Shown here in pieces: positions 55,703-64,000 of a stretch of 64,000 nucleotides of DNA. The notes under the pieces are model-generated. The model worked only from the letters and a program-made list of their open reading frames with translations, was not told the origin of the DNA and searched no databases. The stretch's first letter is position 1, and the number at the start of each line of letters is the position of its first letter. Location of the stretch: NCBI GenBank assembly GCA_024280895.1, contig JAJRPI010000086.1, positions 1-64,000 of the forward strand, given 5' to 3'. A program made the position numbers and the translations under genes. This DNA comes from Alphaproteobacteria bacterium (GTDB taxonomy: Bacteria > Pseudomonadota > Alphaproteobacteria > Rhizobiales > JAKIUO01).

Positions 55703-56689
55703 TCAGGTGCTTTTTGGCGCACTGACGTGCCGATTTGGCGAGGGGCGCTCAACCAGTGCTGCTCTTCTGAATGTGAATAGTTTTGCAGGTCTGCCCCCGG
55801 TGGATTTTTTCATCTCACCGGTTGCCTCGACAAATCCCCCGCCTTCGACAAGTCGGCGAAAGTTTTGTTTGTGCAAAGGGCTGCCAGAGATAGCCTCAAC
55901 GACCTTTTGCAATTCATACAGAGTGAATATGGGGGGGAGCAGCTCAAACACCAGAGGCCTGTATTTGAGCTTGCCACGCATCCGGCTCATGGCGGTTGCC
56001 AGTATCCGGCGATGGTCATGGTTCATGGGGCGACCAAGTTCAGGCAAAACATCCCAGGCTTTTGCAGCGGTCCGCCCGTCAATAGCTGCCTCTTCCAGCA
56101 AGCCAGCTTCATAAAGAAGCTCATAGCGGTCCAAAACTTTCTCTTCGTCCCAAATGCTACCGTTCAAGCCAAACAGGAACCTGATGCGTTCTGTGCGACC
56201 AAGAGGGTGCTCGCGGGCCGTGCTATCAAGTGTTTGTTCGCACCATTCGAGCAATAATGGCTCGATCAATGTTTCGATAATCTGGGGGCGACCATGGCGC
56301 CAGTCTTCCCAAGGGAAAAAGTCATACCAGCGACGTTGTCTGACATGCTTTTTTGCGATGTCGGTTTGCAGAGTTAGGGCCAGATAGCCAATCGACACCA
56401 TATGCGGGCCGCGATCTCCTTCTCGTGCATGGCGACCACGGTCTCCAAATGTATAAAGCTGCTCGACATAGCCAAGCGAAAGCCCTGTTTGTTCCTCCAC
56501 CCAGTTACGCAAACCAATTTCTAGAGTGCGGTGGGCCAATGGCGTAAAGATGCCAAACGGCAGGCTATCGCGCCCTTTTGGATCATCTGGCGCGGTCACG
56601 CAAACCACATGTGGTTCGTTGCGATGCACGGAGACAATCGAGGCATGCAAGCCAAGCTCAATACCGGCCTGTTGAGGCGTGTCACTCAT
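55703..56689 (-). CDS. nadQ: NUDIX-domain transcriptional regulator of NAD synthesis (NadQ/NrtR-like)
   Basis: A protein of 328 aa. An N-terminal NUDIX-like domain (LGLHASIVSVHRNEPHVVCV, YVEQLYTFGDRGRH) has a degenerate catalytic box (LRNWVEEQTG), so it should sense rather than hydrolyse a nucleotide. A C-terminal winged-helix domain (FELLPPIFTLYELQKVVEAI, GRPAKLF) matches NrtR-type regulators. COG4111 proteins of this plan are predicted NadQ repressors of nadABC in alphaproteobacteria, and the operon lies next door. The ATG at 56689 overlaps the stop of the phosphatase gene (ATGA). Confidence 0.85.
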   Translation of the reverse strand: MSDTPQQAGIELGLHASIVSVHRNEPHVVCVTAPDDPKGRDSLPFGIFTPLAHRTLEIGLRNWVEEQTGLSLGYVEQLYTFGDRGRHAREGDRGPHMVSIGYLALTLQTDIAKKHVRQRRWYDFFPWEDWRHGRPQIIETLIEPLLLEWCEQTLDSTAREHPLGRTERIRFLFGLNGSIWDEEKVLDRYELLYEAGLLEEAAIDGRTAAKAWDVLPELGRPMNHDHRRILATAMSRMRGKLKYRPLVFELLPPIFTLYELQKVVEAISGSPLHKQNFRRLVEGGGFVEATGEMKKSTGGRPAKLFTFRRAALVERPSPNRHVSAPKST

Positions 56690-57237
56690 TCCTCGCACGC
56701 CTTTGTCTCACTTTTCTCCATGATAGCGGGCATTGAGAACGGCGCACCCGATGAGGCCATATTCCCTCTACCAATCGCTTCTATGGCGCTCGTCATTTGT
56801 CCGCGGCGCCCAAGCACTTGATCAGCACACGAGACCAACAGGCTGTTGGGGGTCGCAGTCGCCGATTTTTGCCTCATGGAACGGGCGATTTGTAGCTCGC
56901 TAATTTGCGGATTGAGTGCGCATAATGTGATGAAGGCGGCGGCCGTTGAGCGAGAAATGCCAGCCCAGCAATGAATGACCAAAGGGTTCATCTGATCCCA
57001 TTGCAATGCAAACGCGATAAGCTGCTCAACATGCTGGTTTGACGGGGTGACAAATCCAGAAGCAGGACTTTCAATGTCGTTCATGGGGAGCTTTAAATGG
57101 TGGCTTTGATCTAGCGAGGCCGGTGTTTGCGGCATCATCTGGTCATTGATCAAAGAGATGACATGACCGGCTGCATTGTCTGATACGACCGTCTCCATGG
57201 CATCCAGAGAGCAGACAATGATCTTTGCGGACGTCAC
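56686..57237 (-). CDS. tyrosine-phosphatase-like protein
   Basis: A protein of 183 aa with the CX5R phosphatase loop in LVIHCWAGISRSTAAAF, preceded by the short acidic segment PMNDIESP that may supply the general acid. This is the plan of small dual-specificity or inositol phosphatases. I propose the GTG at 57237, seven bases after AGGAG; the frame also opens at a TTG (57258). It overlaps nadQ by ATGA and follows the HD hydrolase gene by 41 bases. The substrate is unknown. Confidence 0.8.
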   Translation of the reverse strand: MTSAKIIVCSLDAMETVVSDNAAGHVISLINDQMMPQTPASLDQSHHLKLPMNDIESPASGFVTPSNQHVEQLIAFALQWDQMNPLVIHCWAGISRSTAAAFITLCALNPQISELQIARSMRQKSATATPNSLLVSCADQVLGRRGQMTSAIEAIGRGNMASSGAPFSMPAIMEKSETKACEE

Positions 57238-57278
57238 GACTGCACTCCTAATGGTCAATGGGTCCCAGGAACTTGATC

Positions 57279-57926
57279 CTAGTCACCAGCGAATAAATTT
57301 TCAAAGCGCTTTAAAAATTTGTGCTGCGCTTCTGGCACTGGCATCGGTCTTAGCTCGGAAAATTGTTCATGGAAACAAGGATCGAGCTCCCCGGGGTCAC
57401 CAAACAGGGTTGCCGCTTCTTTTTTGTCAAATCCAGCTAAGGCGGTGGCTTCAAAATAGGCTGATATGTGATCCGCCTGCTTGACTAGTTTGGTAACGGT
57501 CATGGGGGGATTGGCAGGCAGTCCGAATTTTAAATGGATGGTTTCAAGCAAGCGCTTTTCGACCGTTTGGTAGTCAAACCCGATGATCGCTTTAAAGGGG
57601 CTGATAAGATCGCCGATGACATATTCGGGGCTATCGTGCAAGAGCGCCACTAATCGCCAAGTTCTGGGAGCTTGGGGATATAGCAGGCCCAATAGTTCTT
57701 CGACAACAAGGGAGTGCTGGGCTACTGAAAATGAATGATCGCCAGAAGTCTGGCCATTCCAGCGCGCTAGCCTGGCAAGGCCATGAGCAATATCTTCAAT
57801 TTCTACATCAACGGGGGACGGCGAGAGTAAATCGAGACGGCGCCCCGATAACATACGCTGCCAGACGCGGGCTTTTTTTTCATTCATAGCTGGCATTCCC
57901 AGTTCTGGTTCCGATATTGAATTCAT
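57279..57926 (-). CDS. HD domain phosphohydrolase (YfbR-like)
   Basis: A protein of 215 aa. Metal-binding histidines and aspartates are in HSFSVAQHSLVVEELL and LVALLHDSPEYVIGDLISP, the pattern of HD hydrolases related to the 5'-nucleotidase YfbR. MLSGRRLDLLSPSP and IEDIAHGLARLARWNG are typical of the rhizobial family. It probably acts on nucleotides. It is the first of three genes (HD, phosphatase, nadQ) read leftward into the NAD locus. Confidence 0.83.
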   Translation of the reverse strand: MNSISEPELGMPAMNEKKARVWQRMLSGRRLDLLSPSPVDVEIEDIAHGLARLARWNGQTSGDHSFSVAQHSLVVEELLGLLYPQAPRTWRLVALLHDSPEYVIGDLISPFKAIIGFDYQTVEKRLLETIHLKFGLPANPPMTVTKLVKQADHISAYFEATALAGFDKKEAATLFGDPGELDPCFHEQFSELRPMPVPEAQHKFLKRFENLFAGD

Positions 57927-57996
57927 GGCACTGGCCTATTTATGTTTATGTATGAACTATACGCAATTCTCAATTAACTAGCTAATCACTCGCATG

Positions 57997-58602
57997 TTAT
58001 TTTTGTGGCGCTTCAAACTTTTTTGCAAGCTTCCGGCATGGTTCATATCTATGGCAGCTGACGATATGATCATTGACCAGCCCGGCTGATTGCATAAGTG
58101 CATAGACGCCAACCGGTCCACAAAAACGAAACCCTTTTTGTTTGAGGGCTTTTGACAATTGTTCGCTGACCGCTGTTTTCGCGGGAATATCGCAGCTTTG
58201 AGCAACAGCATTGTCAATTGTCTCGCCATCCACGAAATCCCAGAAAAAGGATCCCAGACTTTGGGTTTGTGCCAGTTCCAGATAGGCCTTGGCGTTGCCA
58301 ACGACGGCTTCGATCTTGGCTCTGTTGCGGACAATACCTGTATCGAGCATCAGCTCTTCTATCTTTTGCTGCCCATATTGGGCGATTTTGTGCGGATCGA
58401 ACTCATCAAAACAGTGAACGAATCGCTCTCTCTTGTTTAGGATTGTGATCCAAGATAGCCCCGCTTGGAACCCCTCAAGCATGAGTTTTTTAAATAATGT
58501 GCGATCATCTTTGATAGGCACGCCCCATTCCTCATCGTGATAGCGAATATAGATATCTTGCGCTCCAACCCAGGGGCAACGGTTTATATCATCATCACTC
58601 AT
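57997..58602 (-). CDS. tag: DNA-3-methyladenine glycosylase I
   Basis: A protein of 201 aa that excises 3-methyladenine from alkylated DNA. RCPWVGAQDIYIRYHDEEWG, FKKLMLEGFQAGLSWITIL and the C-terminal GFRFCGPVGVYALMQSAGLV with CHRYEPC match Tag. The zinc ligands (N-terminal Cys and His, C-terminal Cys and His) appear to be present. It lies 18 bases after ygfZ on the same strand. Confidence 0.94.
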   Translation of the reverse strand: MSDDDINRCPWVGAQDIYIRYHDEEWGVPIKDDRTLFKKLMLEGFQAGLSWITILNKRERFVHCFDEFDPHKIAQYGQQKIEELMLDTGIVRNRAKIEAVVGNAKAYLELAQTQSLGSFFWDFVDGETIDNAVAQSCDIPAKTAVSEQLSKALKQKGFRFCGPVGVYALMQSAGLVNDHIVSCHRYEPCRKLAKKFEAPQK

Positions 58603-58619
58603 GTCAATTCGTCCTATGT

Positions 58620-59477
58620 TTATTGAGCTTTGGGGAATTCATCGCCATAGCTTGCCCATGCAGGGCAAAATAGCTCGACCTGCGTGCCGCTGACATCAAA
58701 TGACTTGCCAGCCTCAAGGGCCTTTACAGCGCGATCAAGGCGAATTTCAGCCAGGCCTTGTTGGTCAAAAGCCGAGCCGAGCCGTCCTATGGTTACGCCG
58801 TCCGATTTTATATCAGTGGGTACGTCAAGGAGCTCTCCTTGCGCTTTGACAATCATCGGGCGTTTGCGAGCGGTGCCGCGGTGCTGCATGCGACTCACCA
58901 CTTCTTGCCCGACATAGCAGCCCTTTTTGAAGCCAATGCCGTTGAGTTGGTCCATCGCAATATCATGGGGGAAGCAGCTGCCATGCACAAAATCAACTGG
59001 TGCTTCTGGCAGGCCATGGCTGATACGGTGGGCTAACCATTTGTCGTTGTTTGAAGCACAGTTTTCATCGCCGCCACCGTCGAGCATCATGACGCGTGAG
59101 CCCATTTTCTCATATCGGGGATCAGCATAGCTGATGGCACCATTGATGGCCTCCGTGTTTCCCTCAACACTGGCACAGATTGTGGCCTGGGGAAGCGCAT
59201 TCAGATCTACCTTGGCGCGCAGTTTGTAAAACATCAATCGTTTGAGCAGATCATCCACCTGACTTTTTTCAACATCAACAAGGTAGGGGCCATCATGTTT
59301 GACGATCATAAAATCAAATAACAGCTTACCTTGAGGCGTTAAAAGCCCCGCATAGATGGCGGCCCCTTGATTGGTGCCATCGATATCATTTGTGAGTATG
59401 CCTTGTAAAAAATCGCGTGCTTCCTCGCCGCCTATTTCAATTACTGATCTGTTTTCCAGTCTGATCAATCCGCTCAT
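58620..59477 (-). CDS. ygfZ: folate-binding protein YgfZ (iron-sulfur cluster maintenance)
   Basis: A protein of 285 aa of the GcvT-like fold. The signature GFKKGCYVGQEVVSRMQHRG contains the conserved cysteine. RDFLQGILTNDI and GKLLFDFMIV are N-terminal family blocks. YgfZ helps assemble or repair certain Fe-S proteins in a folate-dependent way. The ATG at 59477 has AAGGA upstream and the conserved N-terminus; the frame opens further upstream. It is divergent from pyrC. Confidence 0.92.
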   Translation of the reverse strand: MSGLIRLENRSVIEIGGEEARDFLQGILTNDIDGTNQGAAIYAGLLTPQGKLLFDFMIVKHDGPYLVDVEKSQVDDLLKRLMFYKLRAKVDLNALPQATICASVEGNTEAINGAISYADPRYEKMGSRVMMLDGGGDENCASNNDKWLAHRISHGLPEAPVDFVHGSCFPHDIAMDQLNGIGFKKGCYVGQEVVSRMQHRGTARKRPMIVKAQGELLDVPTDIKSDGVTIGRLGSAFDQQGLAEIRLDRAVKALEAGKSFDVSGTQVELFCPAWASYGDEFPKAQ

Positions 59478-59600
59478 CCATTTGCATCCTTCCCAGTTCT
59501 GCAATTTGACACCTCATGCCCCTTGCATGGCATGAATAGTACCGCTATCTCCTAACGAGCACATGATTTACCTGTCAATCAAGATAAAGGGTCATAAAAT

Positions 59601-60935
59601 ATGTACGACCTCCTTATAACCGGCGGCACAATCGTCAATCACGATGGTAGTAATAAAGGTGATATCGGCATCAAGGACGGCAAGATTGCCGCCATTGGAG
59701 CGCTTGCTGGCCAAAAGGCTGATAAAACTCTCAATGCTGACAATCTGCATGTCCTGCCAGGGGTTATTGATACACAGGTACATTTTAGAGAGCCGGGCCT
59801 CACACATAAAGAAGATCTGGAAACTGGTAGTCGCGCAGCCGTCAAGGGGGGCGTCACGGCGGTTTTTGAAATGCCGAACACCAACCCGTCGACAACAACC
59901 GTTGAAGCGATCGCCGACAAGGTGTCGCGCGGCCGCAATCGCATGTTTTGCGATTTTGCCTTTTATGCGGGAGCCAGCACAGACAATCTCGATCAGCTTG
60001 CTGAACTGGAACGCGCTCCTGGCGTGTGCGGCATCAAGGTCTTTATGGGGTCTTCAACTGGCAACCTGCTGGTCGCAGAAAGTGAAGAGCTTGAACAATT
60101 GTTTAAAACGATACGTCGCCGAGCGGCGTTTCACTCCGAAGACGAAGAACGCCTGCAGCAACGGCTTGAAAAACGCGTTATGGGAGATGCTTCCAGTCAT
60201 GCCGTCTGGCGGGACAAAGACACAGCCCTCAATAGCACCAAGCGCTTGTTAAAACTGGCGCGTAAACATGCAAAGCGCATTCACGTACTGCATATCACCA
60301 CGGCAGAGGAAATGGCACTGCTGGCAGATTACAAGGACCTGGTTAGTGTGGAAGTTCTACCGCAGCATCTCACCTTGTCAGCACCTGAAGCCTATGAACG
60401 TCTTGGCTCGCTTGCGCAGATGAACCCGCCGATCCGCTCACAACGACATCAAGATGGCCTTTGGGATGGTCTGCGCGTTGGAACTGTGGATGTTATCGGC
60501 TCTGACCATGCTCCCCATACAATTGAAGAAAAGCAAAATACCTACCCGGCTTCTCCGGCTGGATTGCCCGGAGTACAAACGCTGGTTCCGCTAATGCTCA
60601 ATCATGTCAATAAGGGGCGTTTAAGCTTGCAACGCTTTGTCGACCTCACATCCCACGGCCCCAATCGATTATTTGGGCTGGCTGGCAAAGGGCGTCTTGC
60701 CAAGGGCTATGATGCAGATATTACCATTGTCGATATGAGTGCACGCCGAACGATCACCAATGAACAGCAAGAAAGCCGCAGCGGATGGACGCCGTTTGAT
60801 GGCATGAAGGTAACGGGCTGGCCGGTGGGCACGATTGTGCGCGGCCAACAGGTCATGAGCGACGATGCGATCATCATACCGGCCATTGGCCAGCCGATCC
60901 GGTTTCAAGAAACGTTGGAACCAGTGGCAAGTTAG
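59601..60935 (+). CDS. pyrC: dihydroorotase (class I)
   Basis: An amidohydrolase of 444 aa that closes carbamoyl-aspartate to dihydroorotate. GVIDTQVHFREPGLTHKEDL carries the HxR metal site. IKVFMGSSTGNLL holds the lysine that is probably carbamylated. HVLHITTAEE and DVIGSDHAPHT provide the later ligands. The length and HFREPG type match the bifunctional-like AllB/PyrC class I enzymes; dihydroorotase is preferred over allantoinase because of its neighbours in related genomes. The last 4 bases overlap the convergent hydrolase gene. Confidence 0.92.
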   Translation: MYDLLITGGTIVNHDGSNKGDIGIKDGKIAAIGALAGQKADKTLNADNLHVLPGVIDTQVHFREPGLTHKEDLETGSRAAVKGGVTAVFEMPNTNPSTTTVEAIADKVSRGRNRMFCDFAFYAGASTDNLDQLAELERAPGVCGIKVFMGSSTGNLLVAESEELEQLFKTIRRRAAFHSEDEERLQQRLEKRVMGDASSHAVWRDKDTALNSTKRLLKLARKHAKRIHVLHITTAEEMALLADYKDLVSVEVLPQHLTLSAPEAYERLGSLAQMNPPIRSQRHQDGLWDGLRVGTVDVIGSDHAPHTIEEKQNTYPASPAGLPGVQTLVPLMLNHVNKGRLSLQRFVDLTSHGPNRLFGLAGKGRLAKGYDADITIVDMSARRTITNEQQESRSGWTPFDGMKVTGWPVGTIVRGQQVMSDDAIIIPAIGQPIRFQETLEPVAS

Positions 60936-62095
60936 GATCGTTTGCCCGTTATATAGCGTGGATAGGTTGCGGTCACAGAAACCTTGGGTGCCTTGTAGAA
61001 TATATGGCGACCAATTTTCTTGAGCCGACGCATTTTTCGGCGCCAGCGAGGGGCCACATAGTCCGCGTGATAATGGGTGGCATGGCCAATGCTTTTCAGC
61101 CAGGTCTGACCGGTCAGAACCTGATTGGCGAGGCGCTTGGAGCGCTCCCATTGGCTCTTATTGTTCGGCTTGTCTACTTTACCATCACAAGTGAAAGAAA
61201 ACTGACAACCCGTACGCCGATGCGAACCTTGATAGACCACTCCGCAAATCGTATCGGGATAGTCGGGGCTTCGTACCCGGTTCATGACCACCTGACCAAC
61301 GGCAATCTGTCCGGTTTCTGGTTCACTTCTGGCTTCAAAATAGAGGGCTGTTGTCATGCAGCGGCGCTCACGCTTCTGGAATTCTCGTTCCGCAAGGCCT
61401 CCAAATGCCTTGCCGGTACGAAATGTACGAGGCACGAGCGGCGACCCACTGGTGCTTCTGGCATAGCGCCCGGGCAGTGATGGCATGCGTCGTCCTTGCG
61501 TGCCGCTAAAGACCAATTTGGCAGGTAACGGCATATCGGCTGCAAACAGCGCAATATCGGTGCTATCAGCGATCGGTGACAGGTGTGCTGGGGCTGCTTT
61601 TGCGACCACTGGTGCAATAACGGGTTTTGGCAGCACCTTCTTTGCCACAGGCTTGGGCTTTTCTATTTGCTTGGCAGCTTGTTGAATGGAGTTGAGGGCA
61701 TCGCGGTAACGATGGTCATTTGCAGCTCCGCGATCCCGTTTTAGTGCACGATTGACGATGGGACCATTTTTGGTCACCGGTGTCGCTACTTGTTCGTGCT
61801 GCGGTTCGGGGTTTTGGATGAGGCGGGTGAGCTTTTGTGGGGTGGGAGCCGTCTTGTTTTGTTTTAGGGAAGCATTGATCAACTCGTCAAGAGCGCTAAC
61901 CTGGCGATTGATCGCGTTATGAGAGCGCACAGCTGCGGGCTGTACTATAATGGATTGTTCGGGACTTGCGGGCGTTTTATCTGACATTGCGAGATCAAAG
62001 CCCTGAAAACCGGCAATCAATCCTGTTGAAACGATCATCAGACCGGTCAACATACCCGATTTGCTTCGTGCTTTTTTCTTGTCGTTACTACTCAT
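60932..62095 (-). CDS. cell wall hydrolase, SleB domain
   Basis: A protein of 387 aa. A basic N-terminus and a hydrophobic segment (GMLTGLMIVSTGLIAGF) suggest membrane anchoring or export. A long Pro/Lys/Ala-rich linker (about 60-190) precedes the SleB-type Hydrolase_2 domain: ALYFEARSEPETGQIAVGQV with the catalytic glutamate, NRVRSPDYPDTICGVVYQG and CQFSFTCDG. The C-terminus is strongly basic. It should cleave peptidoglycan glycan strands. In rhizobia this gene stands next to ppdK, as here. Confidence 0.9.
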   Translation of the reverse strand: MSSNDKKKARSKSGMLTGLMIVSTGLIAGFQGFDLAMSDKTPASPEQSIIVQPAAVRSHNAINRQVSALDELINASLKQNKTAPTPQKLTRLIQNPEPQHEQVATPVTKNGPIVNRALKRDRGAANDHRYRDALNSIQQAAKQIEKPKPVAKKVLPKPVIAPVVAKAAPAHLSPIADSTDIALFAADMPLPAKLVFSGTQGRRMPSLPGRYARSTSGSPLVPRTFRTGKAFGGLAEREFQKRERRCMTTALYFEARSEPETGQIAVGQVVMNRVRSPDYPDTICGVVYQGSHRRTGCQFSFTCDGKVDKPNNKSQWERSKRLANQVLTGQTWLKSIGHATHYHADYVAPRWRRKMRRLKKIGRHIFYKAPKVSVTATYPRYITGKRS

Positions 62096-62504
62096 GCCTG
62101 CAACACTCTTTGTTTGACGCCGTCCCTAAAATTTAATGTGAGCGCGTTTGTATTTTTTATGCACTCGCAATTCTTCTAGGTACAGAAAAGCAAACATTCT
62201 TTACACAGTAGTTAACTTGCCGATATTGCTATGTTTTTCGAAGTTTAATGGTAAATATCTTGATAAGAAAAAGGTTCTCAGACGCCAAAATGAAGCATTT
62301 ATGGGTGATTTCCCTTCCTATTGATCAGTATACGCTAAATATCTGCGACCTCTAATATTTCACATTAAAATGAGTTTGAGGTCAGGTCCGGGTTAATATT
62401 TGGAGGATAACATCTGTCATTATTAACAATTTTTGGTCATTTTCTGACATTTAAAAGAACTGTTATTAGCCTTACTTGCAGGAATAGATGATCTCTATAT
62501 TTTT
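62096..62504. other. 409-base gap between the PPDK-like gene and the SleB hydrolase gene
   Basis: AT-rich, with no supported gene. Read leftward from the PPDK-like stop, no frame holds the PEP/pyruvate barrel motifs expected after the phosphohistidine domain, and the gap is too short to encode them. It should hold the promoter of the hydrolase gene. I see no strong terminator. Confidence 0.5.
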
Positions 62505-64000
62505 TTACTGGTCGAGCAGCGCTTTGAACCTTGTACCATATTCCCCCAATTCTGGTGTTAGCAGCTCAACCCGGCCTGAAAGGACAATGCCGTTTGAGCC
62601 ATCAATGGTGATCTCGTCTCCCTCGCTGAAGGTCTGGTGCCCGACTTTCATGATTTTTTGCTCAAGGTCGAGTTCAATAAACCGGGCATCGACGATACAG
62701 GGGCGGCCAATGTCGCGGGCAAATTCGGCTGCATGGGATGTCACCCCTCCCCGACGGGTCAAAATGGCAGCGGCGGCATTCATGCCCGCGACGTCATGGG
62801 GGCTGGTTTCATTGCGCACGAGGATCACAGATGTGCCGTTTGCTGCGTGCTCAATGGCATCTGTTGGGGAAAACACGATTATTCCAGATGCGGCCCCCGG
62901 GGATGCTGGCAATCCTCTGGTGATAATCTCGGCCTTGATATCAGGGTTGAGAACCGGTTGCATCAGTTTGCTGAATTTCTTGCGAGTAACCCGATTAATT
63001 GCTTCATGTTCCGTGATGAGACCCTCATCAAGTAAATCTAGCGCCACCCGAATGGCCACCTCGATGGTGCGTTTGGCGGCTCTTGTTTGCAATATATAGA
63101 GCCGCCCCTCTTCAATGGTGAACTCTATTTCCTGCATGTCGCGAAAGCGTTGTTCCAGCTTGTGGGCGATTGTCACGAGCTCATCAAATTGCGCTGGCAT
63201 ACGCGTTTGCAGGCTGGCAACTCTATCGCCGCGCTCAGCTCGCGCATGATCGCTCAAGGCGCGCGGCGAGTGAAACCCATCGACTATATCTTCCCCCTGC
63301 ACTTTAGGCAGATATTCTCCATAGAGCCCTGGTTCGCCATCGGCAGGATTGCGGCTAAAGGCAACACCAGAAGCGCTATTACTGGAGCGGTTGCCATAGA
63401 CCATCAACTGAACGGTAACCGCTGTGCCTCCATTATCTCCGAGTTCTTGAATGGCGCGATAGCTGATGGCTCGTGGCGAGTACCAGGAGCGAAAAACGGC
63501 GCCAATCGTGGTAAAAAACTGTTCCTCGATGGCTTGTGGATAGCCAGCACCAGTTTTTGAGGTGATCGCCTGTTTGAAGTGCTCGATGATGCTCGCCCAG
63601 CCAGAGTCCACTATATCAATATCTTTTTTGAGCCCCTGCTGGATGCGAAACTCCTCGATAATGTCTTCAAACGGCTCGTCATCAAGGCCCATGACGATGG
63701 ATCCATACATGGCGATCAAGCGGCGATAGCAATCAAGGATAAAGCGTTTGCTTTTAGTCGTTTTTAGCAACTGAGCAACGATTTCGTCATTGAGGCCAAC
63801 ATTCAATACAGTATCCATCATACCGGGCATGGATTGGGCAGCGCCGGAGCGAACAGATACTAATAGAGGGTTGAAGGGATCGCCAAATGAGCGGCCAGAT
63901 TGCTCCTCAAGCCAGCTGATACCGCTTTGGATCTGCTCAATGATCTCATCTGGTAGCTGGTTTTGATTTTCAAGATAGATGCGGCAGGCATCCGTAGTGA
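62505..64000 (-). CDS. ppdK: pyruvate phosphate dikinase-like protein lacking the C-terminal PEP/pyruvate domain (5' end outside the window)
   Basis: 498 codons are visible, running off the right edge. FGDPFNPLLVSVRSGAAQS, SMPGMMDTVLNVGLND, GTAVTVQLMVYGN and GVAFSRNPADGEPGLYGEYL are PPDK ATP-grasp signatures. The swivelling domain has GLPASPGAASG and TRRGGVTSHAAEFARDIG, with the phosphohistidine codon at 62733-62735. The protein then stops 20 residues after VELLTPELG, where normal PPDK (about 880 aa) continues into the PEP/pyruvate TIM barrel. The variant loop (usual form MTSHAAVVARG) and the missing barrel suggest a special paralogue or a truncated enzyme. Confidence 0.85.
   Translation of the reverse strand, partial: TTDACRIYLENQNQLPDEIIEQIQSGISWLEEQSGRSFGDPFNPLLVSVRSGAAQSMPGMMDTVLNVGLNDEIVAQLLKTTKSKRFILDCYRRLIAMYGSIVMGLDDEPFEDIIEEFRIQQGLKKDIDIVDSGWASIIEHFKQAITSKTGAGYPQAIEEQFFTTIGAVFRSWYSPRAISYRAIQELGDNGGTAVTVQLMVYGNRSSNSASGVAFSRNPADGEPGLYGEYLPKVQGEDIVDGFHSPRALSDHARAERGDRVASLQTRMPAQFDELVTIAHKLEQRFRDMQEIEFTIEEGRLYILQTRAAKRTIEVAIRVALDLLDEGLITEHEAINRVTRKKFSKLMQPVLNPDIKAEIITRGLPASPGAASGIIVFSPTDAIEHAANGTSVILVRNETSPHDVAGMNAAAAILTRRGGVTSHAAEFARDIGRPCIVDARFIELDLEQKIMKVGHQTFSEGDEITIDGSNGIVLSGRVELLTPELGEYGTRFKALLDQ

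Noticed and set aside
62488-63099. Forward frame of 203 codons opposite the PPDK-like gene
   Set aside because: Antisense shadow; Ser/Arg-rich with no start signal.
1-64000. Search for insertion sequences, prophage, CRISPR arrays, toxin-antitoxin pairs or defence islands
   Set aside because: All substantial frames belong to housekeeping families in conserved order; no transposase, integrase, repeat-spacer pattern or defence gene was seen.

Overview
The window looks like chromosomal housekeeping DNA of an alphaproteobacterium, most plausibly of the Hyphomicrobiales (Rhizobiales) type. The reasons are the gene orders ispDF/dusB/ntrBC/ntrYX/trkA/hfq/hflX/mazG, lptFGD-surA-pdxA-rsmA, gmk-yicC-mltG-fabF-acpP-fabG-fabD, rpsF-rpsR-DUF2232-rplI, dnaB-alr-radA-cvpA-purF, metG-holB-tmk-dac-rlpA, and a NUDIX-type NAD regulator next to nadABC. 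Base composition is moderate (by eye below the GC of most rhizobia) and looks uniform. I see no insertion sequence, prophage, CRISPR array, rRNA operon or replication origin. The one RNA gene I can support is a tRNA-Ser(UGA).

Layout. 1-7774: the start of ispD(F) reads out of the left edge; opposite it lie dusB and two nitrogen/redox two-component systems, NtrBC and NtrYX. 8026-13824: potassium uptake (trkA, trkH), RNA chaperone Hfq, GTPase HflX and MazG on the reverse strand. 13973-15477: leucyl aminopeptidase pepA, split by a -1 frame change at a T5 run. 15776-23567: lptF-lptG-lptD-surA-pdxA-rsmA, for outer-membrane assembly plus PLP and rRNA methylation. 23580-30421 (reverse): gmk, yicC, mltG and the type II fatty-acid cluster fabF-acpP-fabG-fabD. 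30841-41447: rpsF-rpsR-DUF2232-rplI, dnaB, alr, radA, cvpA, purF and an unusual secreted binding-protein-like gene with a repetitive helical tail. 41573-49428: an SDR oxidoreductase, then on the reverse strand a PhnP-like hydrolase, tatD, metG, holB, tmk, dac and rlpA. 49802-51859: tRNA-Ser, two small membrane proteins and metC. 51921-57926 (reverse): nadC, nadB, nadA, a NadQ/NrtR-like regulator, a tyrosine-phosphatase-like protein and an HD hydrolase. 57997-64000: tag, ygfZ, pyrC, a SleB-type wall hydrolase and the 3' part of a pyruvate phosphate dikinase-like gene.

No defence or mobile system is visible. The features most worth a second look are: (1) the PPDK-like gene, which stops right after its phosphohistidine domain, with no room for the PEP/pyruvate barrel; (2) the secreted binding-protein-like gene at 40314 with an 18-residue repeat LEA/apolipoprotein-like tail; (3) the pepA frame change with a TGATG restart; (4) two perfect TTGA-N6-TCAA palindromes, 74 bp apart, in the trkH-hfq gap; (5) a 17-bp inverted repeat in front of nadA that fits autoregulated NAD control; (6) an 11-bp intercistronic hairpin between acpP and fabF. 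All functional calls rest on reading motifs and gene order by eye; no database search was possible.
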